DNA of 64,000 nucleotides from Nitrosomonas sp. JL21 (GCF_009833095.1 NZ_QRCB01000001.1:62001-126000), one strand, 5' to 3'. Shown: positions 38,740 to 47,525, counted from the stretch's first letter. The notes: generated from the sequence alone by a model not told the origin. Made by a program: numbers and translations.

Positions 38740-39300
38740 TTACTCATCGATGTCACATTGCAGTTCTGCAGGGGCGATCTTTTCCGCATGACGTCCTTGC
38801 CCGCGGATCGTTGCTGAGAAATCCACCCAATAACCTTCCAAAGTAGCGTCATTGAGATTCACGATCCCAAGTGTCCGCGGGAAATCCGTGGCCACGCTCT
38901 CGGTTCCCGTTGCCTGGATAGTGAGCAGTTCAAGGCGGAGGGTTTTATCAACATGCAAGGCTCTGAACCGCCCGGAACGAGTGGCCTGCTCAGTCATGAA
39001 ACAGCTCTGATATTGAGCCTGCAGTCTGAACGTGCCTTCCTTGGCCATGGTCAGCAATCCCGACTGCACTGTAGGCAGCGCCGAGCATTTGTCTGTTTCA
39101 GCGGATCGTATCCGGCAAGTCATGTTCTTCAAATCAACGGTCTGCTGCGCAAAGGCAACCGAATACGTGGCCAACAGCATCAGCGTGCTGGCAAGTATCG
39201 AAACGGATGCGGTCTTGATGCGTTGTCGGATAATCCAGCAAACAGGGTGATTCTCGAATTTCCCATATTGCCTGTTTGCAGGACTATCTTTGTATTTCAT
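38740..39300 (-). CDS. Exported protein of unknown function
   Basis: The 186-residue protein has a long basic leader and a hydrophobic segment ('ASVSILASTLMLLATYSVAFA') with probable cleavage before 'QQTVDLKN'. The mature ~135 residues contain four Cys (CRIRS, KCSAL, SCFM, QCDI) that could form disulphides. No family recognised. It follows the Cys-rich exported protein gene by four bases and is probably in the same operon as the tyrosinase. Confidence 0.7.
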   Translation of the reverse strand: MKYKDSPANRQYGKFENHPVCWIIRQRIKTASVSILASTLMLLATYSVAFAQQTVDLKNMTCRIRSAETDKCSALPTVQSGLLTMAKEGTFRLQAQYQSCFMTEQATRSGRFRALHVDKTLRLELLTIQATGTESVATDFPRTLGIVNLNDATLEGYWVDFSATIRGQGRHAEKIAPAELQCDIDE

Positions 39301-39304
39301 GCCA

Positions 39305-40078
39305 TCATTTCACGCACATGCCGGCACAATCCGCGCCGTTCTTCGCAGGATCGCAATCATCTGCCGGATCATCAACGCATTTCATGCCGTCAGGACAGGG
39401 GAATCCGGCAATGCCGCCACACATTTGTTTCGGTTTCTGGCCGTTATAAGCGGAGCTGCCTTTCGGCGGATAATCGATGCGTTTTCCTTCCCCGGATTTG
39501 GAAGGTTCTGTTGAACCGATCCTGACGGTTTCTTGCAGCTTGTGCGGTTGAACGGTTTGCACATCGATCGACTCGACATCGCCATCGGTATGCCGGGCGG
39601 TATATACACTGACGACATCCAGCGGGACTGGACTTTTCACCACCAGAAATCCTTCCAGAAATGCGAAATCGACGCATACCCCATTAATTGGGCAAAAATA
39701 GCCTGCGATGTCGAAACAGCTTACGCCGACCGCGCCATCCGGCTGAAGAACGGCGCTTTTGAACGGAGTGACATCGAAGGGGCCGGGTTCCGCGCCAAAT
39801 TGTGTGGCCAGCGCCACTTTGGCAGCAATCGTGATTTTCTTATTGGTAGGGTTATGGATATTCACGAGGGTACGATAAGTGCCTCGTGCCAATGTGCCGT
39901 CCTGGTGCGGCAGCAATAGCGAGCAAGCTACTTTTGCAGCATATTGATACTCGGTTTTGACGGTCTCTGCATATTTTGCCGGTTCTGCCTGAGAAATGCC
40001 GGGCATGCCGATCAAACCGAGTCCGCCATATAGTCCAAGCAGCACAGAAAAAGCAGTCATTTTGTCGAGTTGTTTCAT
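39305..40078 (-). CDS. Exported protein with a C-terminal cysteine-rich module
   Basis: The 257-residue protein has a Sec signal ('TAFSVLLGLYGGLGLIGMPG', cleavage near 'SQA'). A beta-rich body contains 'TYRTLVNIHNPTNKKITIAAK' in part. The C-terminal 38-residue module has the spacing C-G-G-I-x-G-x2-C-P-D-G-x2-C-x-D-D-P-x-D-x-C-D-P-x4-A-D-C-x-G-x-C. The same module ends the Kazal lipoprotein 4 kb upstream. I chose ATG 40078, nine bases after AGGGAG. Function unknown; the body resembles no enzyme I know. Confidence 0.75.
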   Translation of the reverse strand: MKQLDKMTAFSVLLGLYGGLGLIGMPGISQAEPAKYAETVKTEYQYAAKVACSLLLPHQDGTLARGTYRTLVNIHNPTNKKITIAAKVALATQFGAEPGPFDVTPFKSAVLQPDGAVGVSCFDIAGYFCPINGVCVDFAFLEGFLVVKSPVPLDVVSVYTARHTDGDVESIDVQTVQPHKLQETVRIGSTEPSKSGEGKRIDYPPKGSSAYNGQKPKQMCGGIAGFPCPDGMKCVDDPADDCDPAKNGADCAGMCVK

Positions 40079-40232
40079 GATCATCATCTCCCTGGGTTGA
40101 ATGCGCTCAATCGAGCAGGTTTTTGTAATGCCAGCCAGCTTGTCACTGAAAGAATTGCTCTTAAAACTGCCGCTTTTGCTTCCCCGGCAATGTTTCCATT
40201 GCCGGTTGTGGAAGCTGACTGACGCTCTACAA

Positions 40233-43200
40233 TCAAGAAATCAACACAAACCGTGCCTCGGACGGCACGCCTTGGTCATTGACTACAAACAGCATGTAAT
40301 AGCCCGGCGGTGCGATATTGCCATGTGCCGGGGCTGCGGTTTCCAGCGTGGTGGCTGTGCGCGAGCGAATCGGCAATTTGATGTAGCGTTGGCCGGCATC
40401 AGTGTGGTGCGTGACGGCGATCGGTGCGAGCAAGGCTATTGCAGCGATATCCGCAGCCTCCGGTGTTTCGATGACAAAAATGCTTGCATATGAAACCGCC
40501 GGCGGTGCATTGGCGATGACCGGGCGTGCCCCCAAGCTCAGATAGCCCGGAGAATAGAGTTCCATCGAATGCTGATCCGGATCCGCCGTTCCTGGCGCCA
40601 CGCCCCCTGCGGTCACAACTTTGCCTTCCGGCAGCAACAGGCAGACCGAATGATACTGGCGCGGGAAATTCAATGGTGCGCCCACTGTCCATGTGTCGGC
40701 TGCAGGATCGTAGATTTCCGTTTCCAGCACCGGTGTGGGTGACCATTTCTGACCATTGCTGTGTCCGCCGATGATGAGTATCTTGCCGGTCGGCAGCACC
40801 ACGGCATTGACATTGGTGCGGCCGACATTCATATCCGCGATCCGCGTCCACGCCGAGCCTGCAATGCCGCCATTGAATTCGATCACTTCCGCAGTTGCGT
40901 TATTGCGGGCCGTGGCCGGGCCGGAGACTCCGCCGCCGAACACATACAGACGAGTGTTGACCGGGTTGACTGTGGTGTCGATCATCAGCAGGCTCATTCC
41001 TTCCTGCCGGTCGTAAAACTGTTGCTGGCCGTAATCGGTCCAAACGCCCGCGTTGGGCCCCGTCAGCGTCAGATAAGCGGTCTGAGTTCCGGTTGCGCCG
41101 GCCCAGCCGGCGCGGGTATAGAAAATTTCCCCGGAAGGCAACAGATGCATGCCCGGATAGAGCTCATCGAACGAACGGTTTGCGCCAGCGATCGGTGTCC
41201 AAGCGCCGCCTCCGAATACCTCGACTTCTGCCGCGACGGGATGCCCGCCCGAGAATGCGAGTACGTGCCCATCGCTCAGGCTCGCGGCGGTCGGATACCA
41301 GCGGGCATGAGCCATGCTGGCAGCCGGCGCAAATGTCCCGCTGTCGGGATTGGCGGTATTCGGCGTGAAAATAAAGCAACGATTATTGGTATGTCCGGCG
41401 CCATTGGTGTCCCCGCCGGTGATCAGCAAGCGGCCGTCCGGCAGAAAAGTATGTCCGCAACAGAAAAAATCTTCCGGCAACGTGATGACGCCGGGCATGA
41501 TCTGTTTAGTCGAAGGATCCCAGATACGCGCCTCGAGCGGATAATTCCGTTCTGCCGCGCCGGAAAAGAGCAATACATGGCCGCTGTTCAATAATGCGCC
41601 ATGAACCACGAAAATCGGCGAGGGTTCGAGCAGTTCCCAGTTGTCCTTACCGTCTCCGCCGCAGGGATGGTGCTCGACCTCGGGGCATTCATGCACGCGC
41701 AGGGTCGGCAATTGGTAACAGATCCGTTCCAGCTCGTCATCGCTCAGCTCGACTTCCTGCAACGCTCGAAGGATGGCTGCCATGCCTTCCATCATATGCA
41801 TTTCGACGTGGCAGTGGATCAGGAAATCTCCCTGCAGGCGGTATTTCTTGCGTTTTTTCCCATACTTGTCATTGTGATCAGTGCAGTTCGAGTGCGCATC
41901 GTGCTCATGATCATGATCATGGTCAGAAGAGTGGTGAGAAGTAGACATGGATTCATGCGCATGCTCATGCCTGGATTCGCTTCTGGAGTGGGAATGGCCG
42001 GCTGTTTCATGTTCATGGGGATGTCCGCTGTCATTTTCAGACCCAGAGGATGAGTGAGGATGAGTGCCGGTATGATCGTCATGCGGTTCGCATTTACAAT
42101 CCAGCGGCAGCGGCAACAGCAGCACGGGTGGCACGATGGTGTCGGCGACAAACGACTCGGCCGGGCCGAGTGAGCGCGTATCGACCCATTCATTGCCCCA
42201 GCGCCAGCGCTGTCCATGCAAATGGAAATTGTGCCATACCATGCTCATGTCCAGGTTGAACACATACCAGCGCACGCGCATTCCGCTGTTCGCAACGATG
42301 GTCGGCGTATTACCGACGAATGTGCGGCCATTGATCGCAAACGACTCTAAGCCTGCGCCGCTGCGCTCGGTCACGGTATGTGGCTGATTGCCCGCATGAT
42401 TCCAGGTGACCACGGCGCCGACGCCGACCGTAATGTCGTCGAGTTCGAAGCGCGGCGGTGTGTCCATAATGTTGATCGTCGCGGACAAAAAACCGGTGGC
42501 TGTGACGCGGACGCGTCCTTGCATTGGATGAAAGCGGCAATAATAATCGTATGTTCCTTCCTGATCGAAGGTATGGGTGAATGTATCTCCGGTATTCAGC
42601 GTACCGCTGTCGAACAGCGCATTATCGACATTTGCGGTAAGTTTATGAAAAAAGATCGGCACTTCAAGGTCAGTTTCTTCGCAATGAGGATCACGCACGA
42701 CAATGCCGCCGAACAATCCGCGCTTGGTCACCTCCTCAATATGCATGTGATGGTCGTGGAAAGGCCACGCACCGATGGCATCTTGCTTGACATCAAATAC
42801 GTAACACCATTGTTCGCCCGGACAGATCGCATCGCTGCGGTTGGAGCCGTCGTATGCCTGAACGCCGAACGGCCAGGAACCATCCGAGTCGATGCCATAA
42901 TGCAAGCCGTGGACATGCAGGCTGTGTGGCTTGTTATCGCCATTCAGCACATGGATATACAGTCTTTGTCCGGGTTGCGTGTAAATGACGGTGCCCGGGA
43001 TTCTACGCTCGATCCGTGGCTCGTTGGTGTCTGCAGCAATGAGCGGCGCAGTGTTCAGGATCGTGTATGCGTCATCCAGATATTCACGGTAAACTAGGGC
43101 GTCCAGAGAGCGCCGATCAACTTCCGTCTGAGGTATGGTTGCATCTGCATGATCCATGTTTTTCATGCAATCCAACCGGTGCTTATGATGCTCTGCATCA

Positions 43201-43265
43201 TCGGGAGCGACAGGACTGTAATTGGGAACAGTCTCGATTTTGAGATAAATATGTCTGATAGTCAT
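40233..43265 (-). CDS. Multicopper oxidase fused to a galactose/glyoxal-oxidase-type domain
   Basis: A 1010-residue two-enzyme fusion. Residues ~60-505 form a multicopper oxidase with all four copper motifs: H117-x-H119, H170-x-H172, 'HNFHLHG' (345-351) and 'HCHVEMHMMEGM' (484-495). A further cupredoxin site (Cys243, His246, Met248) lies in the middle domain. Residues 395-464 are a His-rich insert (20 His). Residues ~545-1010 are Kelch blades plus DUF1929 with galactose-oxidase ligands Cys602/603, Tyr657, Tyr871, His872 and His953. AAGGAGG lies eight bases before ATG 43265. No signal peptide. Substrates unknown; radical-copper alcohol/aldehyde oxidation is inferred from conserved residues. 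Confidence 0.93.
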   Translation of the reverse strand: MTIRHIYLKIETVPNYSPVAPDDAEHHKHRLDCMKNMDHADATIPQTEVDRRSLDALVYREYLDDAYTILNTAPLIAADTNEPRIERRIPGTVIYTQPGQRLYIHVLNGDNKPHSLHVHGLHYGIDSDGSWPFGVQAYDGSNRSDAICPGEQWCYVFDVKQDAIGAWPFHDHHMHIEEVTKRGLFGGIVVRDPHCEETDLEVPIFFHKLTANVDNALFDSGTLNTGDTFTHTFDQEGTYDYYCRFHPMQGRVRVTATGFLSATINIMDTPPRFELDDITVGVGAVVTWNHAGNQPHTVTERSGAGLESFAINGRTFVGNTPTIVANSGMRVRWYVFNLDMSMVWHNFHLHGQRWRWGNEWVDTRSLGPAESFVADTIVPPVLLLPLPLDCKCEPHDDHTGTHPHSSSGSENDSGHPHEHETAGHSHSRSESRHEHAHESMSTSHHSSDHDHDHEHDAHSNCTDHNDKYGKKRKKYRLQGDFLIHCHVEMHMMEGMAAILRALQEVELSDDELERICYQLPTLRVHECPEVEHHPCGGDGKDNWELLEPSPIFVVHGALLNSGHVLLFSGAAERNYPLEARIWDPSTKQIMPGVITLPEDFFCCGHTFLPDGRLLITGGDTNGAGHTNNRCFIFTPNTANPDSGTFAPAASMAHARWYPTAASLSDGHVLAFSGGHPVAAEVEVFGGGAWTPIAGANRSFDELYPGMHLLPSGEIFYTRAGWAGATGTQTAYLTLTGPNAGVWTDYGQQQFYDRQEGMSLLMIDTTVNPVNTRLYVFGGGVSGPATARNNATAEVIEFNGGIAGSAWTRIADMNVGRTNVNAVVLPTGKILIIGGHSNGQKWSPTPVLETEIYDPAADTWTVGAPLNFPRQYHSVCLLLPEGKVVTAGGVAPGTADPDQHSMELYSPGYLSLGARPVIANAPPAVSYASIFVIETPEAADIAAIALLAPIAVTHHTDAGQRYIKLPIRSRTATTLETAAPAHGNIAPPGYYMLFVVNDQGVPSEARFVLIS

Positions 43266-43422
43266 GATAGGCGCCTCCTTGTACACAGATACTCATCAAC
43301 ATGAAAAGTACGCTCGATCAGTCGCAGCCTCAGCCTATCCATGGCCACTGCACTTTCAGATATCAGATTTATTCATTCCATCAGTTCATAGCGTACATTT
43401 TCCTGTTCCGTTTTTGGGCGAG

Positions 43423-43881
43423 CTATTTACCCTGGCATATTCCCGGGCAATCTGCACCACCCTGAGCAGGGTCGCAGCTATCGCCGGGATCATCGATACA
43501 TGTCTGTCCATCAGGACATGATTTTCCGGTAATTCCACCGCAGGCTTGCGGTTCGGTAGCCTTGCAGGTTCCCGGGTGATCAATCGATATGCCTGCAGCA
43601 ACAGCTTCACAGGCGTTGCCATAGGTTTTTCCATCACAACCGCATACCGGCTGGTATTCTTTGGTGCATATCTCAGGTTTGGTTTTGCACTGACCTTGCG
43701 CGTCAGCAACTTTGCATTGCCCGACGCCGAAGTCGCAATATTGCGCTGCCGGACAGGTCAAGCCTTGGATGGTGCCGCAAATCTGAGATTGGGGTTGTGG
43801 TTGGGGAGGCGTGCTTTTCTCACATCCGATCAGCATGATGGAAATAAAAAAAGCAATTGATACAGTAGTCAATCCATTCAT
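43423..43881 (-). CDS. Kazal-domain lipoprotein with a cysteine-rich C-terminal module
   Basis: The 152-residue protein has a lipobox ('FFISIMLIGC', Cys20), then a Pro/Gln linker. A Kazal-type inhibitor domain follows ('CTKEYQPVCGCDGKTYGNAC' within residues ~68-107). It ends with a module like that of the exported protein at 39305-40078 (C-G-G-I-T-G...D-D-P-G-D-S-C-D-P...A-D-C-P-G-I-C). Protease inhibition is family knowledge. It is probably surface-exposed and may protect the exported oxidases encoded downstream, but that is inference. Confidence 0.85.
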   Translation of the reverse strand: MNGLTTVSIAFFISIMLIGCEKSTPPQPQPQSQICGTIQGLTCPAAQYCDFGVGQCKVADAQGQCKTKPEICTKEYQPVCGCDGKTYGNACEAVAAGISIDHPGTCKATEPQACGGITGKSCPDGQTCIDDPGDSCDPAQGGADCPGICQGK

Positions 43882-43985
43882 GATGTTTCCCCTTTTAATG
43901 ATCGATAGGCTGCTCTTTTAATTTATTTTTATCGTTGGCTGCTCGTTTCTGTCTGTATGGTTCTTAAGCAGCCATTTGAGCATAG

Positions 43986-44014
43986 CTGTACAGTAATGAT
44001 CTTTCTGTACGGTA
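43986..44014 (-). repeat. Direct repeats upstream of the Kazal lipoprotein gene
   Basis: CTGTACAGTA (43986-43995) and CTGTACGGTA (44005-44014) lie 19 bases apart, about 105-130 bases before the start of the leftward Kazal gene. Two 10-bp copies at near two-turn spacing suggest a regulator site for the copper-oxidase genes. The regulator is not identified. Confidence 0.4.
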
Positions 44015-44338
44015 GGTAACATTGCAGAGAGGAGGTTAAAGCTCTAAAATTTCCGCGTTTTGCACGCAGTCATTCTGTCGCCGCCAATTCGACTGCTTAT
44101 TGGATCCAGATGAGCTGGGATCATCTGATTTTGCTCATTGGTTACGTTGAATGATTCGCAAGATCACGCTTCTTCTTGTCACTGCGGAACTGGATAAACT
44201 GAGGCTTGTTGGTACATCCAGAGATAACCCAGATGGATGATATGACTCATATTTTTTCATTCCTACTCTTCAGTGGGGTGTCTAAGCGAATATAATAACA
44301 AACACCATATGTTATCCCTTCCAACTTAGGGGCTTTCT

Positions 44339-44376
44339 CCAGTGCGCCCACTTCTCTCAAACCTCCTGCGCACTGG
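44339..44376 (+). other. Stem-loop in the gene-free stretch
   Basis: CCAGTGCGC (44339-44347) pairs perfectly with GCGCACTGG (44368-44376), leaving a 20-nt pyrimidine-rich loop. It lies 43 bases after a TATAAT box and may be part of a small RNA. Confidence 0.4.
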
Positions 44377-44572
44377 GGTATATTTCAACCAAGCGTATTA
44401 ATCCATAAATAAACTGTGAAGAATGAATGGGTATGATCCCTACAAAATTTTCACATTCAATATGTTATTTTCTTTTCAACCTGTGGCTCTCCCCTAGATG
44501 TTGCAGGTTAAACGGTTATTTCTAATTTTTAGCCATTTTATTGATAACTGATATCCTTTCATTATAGACCTG

Positions 44573-44607
44573 AACGCGCTTATCGAAAGATGAGCGCGTT
44601 TTTTTAC
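44573..44607 (+). terminator. Rho-independent terminator with a GAAA tetraloop
   Basis: A 12-bp stem (AACGCGCTTATC / GATGAGCGCGTT, one G-U pair) closes on the loop GAAA and is followed by seven T residues on the plus strand. No plus-strand gene ends near it, which suggests it ends an untranslated transcript. Confidence 0.85.
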
Positions 44608-44796
44608 ACCTCATCCGCAGACCTATGTCGAGGAAGTGAATGCGCATGCGTCAACACAATCCGGACGGAATACACATCTGATCAGAGATTGGTTTTTATT
44701 CATAGTTTGCTTGGTGGAATGAGAGGTAGAACGGTAAACGATGATCGCTCTGATTGCAGTAGGGCGATATTGGGCTGAGAAATTATTTCAAGAGCC

Positions 44797-45495
44797 TCAG
44801 TCCTGAAAATAATTATGCAACGGCGCTCTCAGACATAGCTCAATCTGTTTTTTGACGCCCATTTTTTTATAAACGGCGGATAGATAATTGCGCACGGTTT
44901 TTTCAGTCAGCAAGAGCTGTCGGCTGATTTCTCTGGCAGATAAGCCTTTGCCGGCGAGTCGCGCGACCCGGCGTTCGTTATTGTTCAACTCGGGATGAAG
45001 CGATGCGGTGATTTCGCCGGGCAGAGAGGGCTGCGCGGTCACTTGCTCCGGTGATTGCGGTGCTCGAGTTAGGGCCGGATTGGTCATATCAGCACAGCGG
45101 CGGTTGATATGAGCCTTGCAGATAGCGGCGACCAGCATGCTGCTCGGGCTGTATTTGCTGATAATGCCTGTGACGCCCGGTGGAAGTTCGTAGGATTGGA
45201 GCTCGTGCGAGTAATGATGTGAAAAAAGCAGGATCCTGCTGTGGGAACCGATATTCATCAATCGTAACCGATGTTCAGGGCATCGATCATTGATCAGCCC
45301 GAGATCCATCAGAATGACGTCCGGCTTGTTCGTAGTGATCAAATCTGACAAGCCATCGATACTACCGGTTTCTGCCAACATGCTGATGACTGGATGGTTC
45401 TGAAACAGCATTCGTAAGCCCATGCGGACAAGATCGATGCGCTCTGCAACCACTAAGCGGATTTTATGTTGAGTCTTTTCCATCATAAGGTTCAT
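44797..45495 (-). CDS. NarL/FixJ-type response regulator
   Basis: The 232-residue protein has a receiver domain (residues ~12-130, phosphoacceptor Asp in 'VILMDLGL') and a C-terminal LuxR helix-turn-helix (residues ~168-225, 'NNNERRVARLAGKGLSAREI' and 'LTEKTVRNYLSAVYKKMG'). No kinase gene adjoins; the dead kinase at ~35 kb is too far to be taken as its partner. The start may be ATG 45495 or the ATG three codons later (45486). It might control the copper-oxidase genes on its left, but nothing shows this. Confidence 0.9.
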   Translation of the reverse strand: MNLMMEKTQHKIRLVVAERIDLVRMGLRMLFQNHPVISMLAETGSIDGLSDLITTNKPDVILMDLGLINDRCPEHRLRLMNIGSHSRILLFSHHYSHELQSYELPPGVTGIISKYSPSSMLVAAICKAHINRRCADMTNPALTRAPQSPEQVTAQPSLPGEITASLHPELNNNERRVARLAGKGLSAREISRQLLLTEKTVRNYLSAVYKKMGVKKQIELCLRAPLHNYFQD

Positions 45496-45688
45496 CCAAC
45501 TCTGGCAATCCGATAAATCGAAGGCCGTGAATCAATCGTGTAACACGCATAGTTTCAAATTTCAGAGAGCGTGGCATCACCCATTTGGGTGAGAAAAAGC
45601 AAACTATGGAGAACTATCAGTCTCGGCCAAGCAGAGTTGATTCACGTTCAAGATGCGCAGTGATTGTTCATGTTCTATGCTTTCGTAA

Positions 45689-46957
45689 TTATGAATTTTC
45701 CACTTTTCCAAATGGCACCCAATCGCTAGAAGGGGCAGCACCTAATTTAACCCAGCCGATATAATCCCCCGGTGAAGGCGCGAGTTTAAATAAAATAGTG
45801 CCATGAGGATATGAGTTTGGTTTTTCAGGAGGAAGGTTTTTATGCGTATTCATAACAGCCGTTGGAACATGTACTAGTGGATCGCTACCAATAGGCATGA
45901 GTGCTCCCATTTGTCCCTGAGCGTTAGACAATATACCCCAATTAAAGCTGGGATTACTGATGCGAATTGGTTCTCCGGCACAGTTGAGGGTGTCTATGGT
46001 TATACCGGCAGCATATCCCAAAAAGAACGACTCGGCTCCCAAGTCTTCCGTATAACATCCATGAAAACTGGATCCGATGACGTTTGAGCCGGTAGCCATC
46101 CCAACCACAAACCCAAATGCTTTATTGAAATCACTTTGACCGTTTTCAACACGCGGGCCATAAAGTCCAGCAAAACGCGCTCCACTACCGGCATTTCCAC
46201 GATACAAACAGTCCCGGTGTACGCACAAATTATTATCATTAAAAATTTCTTCTCGATATCCATCGCCTACATGTGCGGTATATTTTGTACCCGCAACATG
46301 ACCGGCTGATAAAGGATGTAAAGCACACGTAATTTGGGTTTCAGAATCTACAGTGGCAACCTGTAGCCACTCTTCTCCTACATGAATGAAATCCCCTGAG
46401 CGAATTCCATTTTTTCTGAATTGAGTGCCCGACCCTGTAATGATGGCAGATACACCTTTACTGACACTGACTGTTCCTTTGGCGAAGGTTTGCCCGCTAT
46501 GCTGAAAGATACACCGTTCAAATTTCATGCAATCATTTCCACCGGCTGATCCTTTTGCATCCAAAAGCACTGCATCTTTCCTGGCTCGCAAAAATATTAC
46601 TCGCTCGAATTTTGATTGTCCTGCTCCTCCACAATACATCGCATGATCCGCTATGAGAGAAGCATTTAAGGTGAGGTGCCGTACTTCAACTAGAGTTTGA
46701 TTCTGAACAGCTAATACTGAACGTAGAGGTGCGTTTGTCGTTCCAATCTGGGCGCCATGACCCTCGATGATCAAATCTGATGAAATTTGTAATTCATTGC
46801 TGACAATATATGTTTGAGGTCTAAAGTGAAGGGTTTTATTAGAAACTTGAGCTTCTGTTATTGCGGCTTGAATAGCAGCAAAATCATTTGTTTTCCCATC
46901 TCCAATGGCACCAAAATCATGTACATCTAAATTCCACGTTGTAAAATTTGCACTCAT
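45689..46957 (-). CDS. Pectate-lyase-3-type right-handed beta-helix protein
   Basis: The 422-residue protein starts with 'WNLDVHDFGAIGDGKTND', the hallmark of the pectate_lyase_3 fold seen in phage tailspikes and polysaccharide lyases. Helical coils follow ('IQAAITEAQVSNKTLHFRP', 'LIIEGHGAQIG', 'KFERVIFLRARKDAV'). The C-terminal ~80 residues form a small beta domain ('PHGTILFKLAPSPGDYIGWV'). No signal peptide. Low GC and the lack of neighbours suggest acquisition, perhaps from a phage. The sugar substrate and even activity are unknown. Confidence 0.8.
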   Translation of the reverse strand: MSANFTTWNLDVHDFGAIGDGKTNDFAAIQAAITEAQVSNKTLHFRPQTYIVSNELQISSDLIIEGHGAQIGTTNAPLRSVLAVQNQTLVEVRHLTLNASLIADHAMYCGGAGQSKFERVIFLRARKDAVLLDAKGSAGGNDCMKFERCIFQHSGQTFAKGTVSVSKGVSAIITGSGTQFRKNGIRSGDFIHVGEEWLQVATVDSETQITCALHPLSAGHVAGTKYTAHVGDGYREEIFNDNNLCVHRDCLYRGNAGSGARFAGLYGPRVENGQSDFNKAFGFVVGMATGSNVIGSSFHGCYTEDLGAESFFLGYAAGITIDTLNCAGEPIRISNPSFNWGILSNAQGQMGALMPIGSDPLVHVPTAVMNTHKNLPPEKPNSYPHGTILFKLAPSPGDYIGWVKLGAAPSSDWVPFGKVENS

Positions 46958-47051
46958 AGATAATTCTCAGGAATTTGAAGAAATTCGCAAAATCAAGTAA
47001 ACAGAAACCATAACTTAAGTTAACGTTTCTGTTTACTCTTTAGGCTGCGTT

Positions 47052-47423
47052 CTAAAGTGGCATGAGGTTTACGACTAAAAGACTACACCTACCTGCGAAT
47101 GCCGTATGTGCGGCATTATCAGTTATCCATAATTGAACATCTTTTTGGGATTCATGTGCTTGTTGCAACAGCGTAAGCATGCTTCTGCCCGGATCATTTC
47201 CCTTTTTTGTGGTAATAAAGTTGGTATCGCAATTCACCCCTGCTGGAAGTGTAAAGCCGGTTTTTATTTTTATTTCCATATTTCCAGCCAGCTGGCCATT
47301 AAAAGGAACATTGCCAAAAACTGCGACACGCTCAATTTTTCCTTGGATAAGTCCGTTACCAGCAAAAACGTTGTGTGTTAGTGCAACCGTTAAAATGAAG
47401 GATATTAATAATTTTAATTTCAT
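47052..47423 (-). CDS. Small exported protein of unknown function
   Basis: The 123-residue protein has a clean Sec signal ('MKLKLLISFILTVALTHNVFA') and a mature beta-rich domain of about 100 residues with two Cys (VNCDTN, GRCSLL) that could pair. AAGGAGAG precedes the ATG. No family recognised. It lies alone between the beta-helix gene and an AraC regulator on the same strand. Confidence 0.75.
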   Translation of the reverse strand: MKLKLLISFILTVALTHNVFAGNGLIQGKIERVAVFGNVPFNGQLAGNMEIKIKTGFTLPAGVNCDTNFITTKKGNDPGRSMLTLLQQAHESQKDVQLWITDNAAHTAFAGRCSLLVVNLMPL

Positions 47424-47525
47424 GTCTCACTCTCCTTGAATGGATATTGGATTAAAAAAAGGAAATTATTACAGCTACCCTTTCCAGGCTTTTTAAAGAT
47501 AAATCCATCAGGTATTTATCTTCCC

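Larger units (their letters stand above)
43882..44796. other. Long gene-free stretch with signals
   Basis: No convincing protein gene lies in these 915 bases; a 62-codon frame at 44590-44778 overlaps the terminator stem and has no family match. The stretch holds direct repeats at 43986-44014, a TATAAT at 44291-44296, a 9-bp stem-loop at 44339-44376 and a strong terminator at 44573-44607 on the plus strand. A short non-coding transcript is possible. Confidence 0.5.

Noticed and set aside
40761-41594. Long plus-strand frame of 277 codons
   Set aside because: It lies wholly antisense to the oxidase fusion, whose frame is rich in known motifs; no ribosome site or family match is seen.
44590-44778. 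Plus-strand frame of 62 codons
   Set aside because: It begins inside a terminator stem and shows no ribosome site or recognisable sequence.
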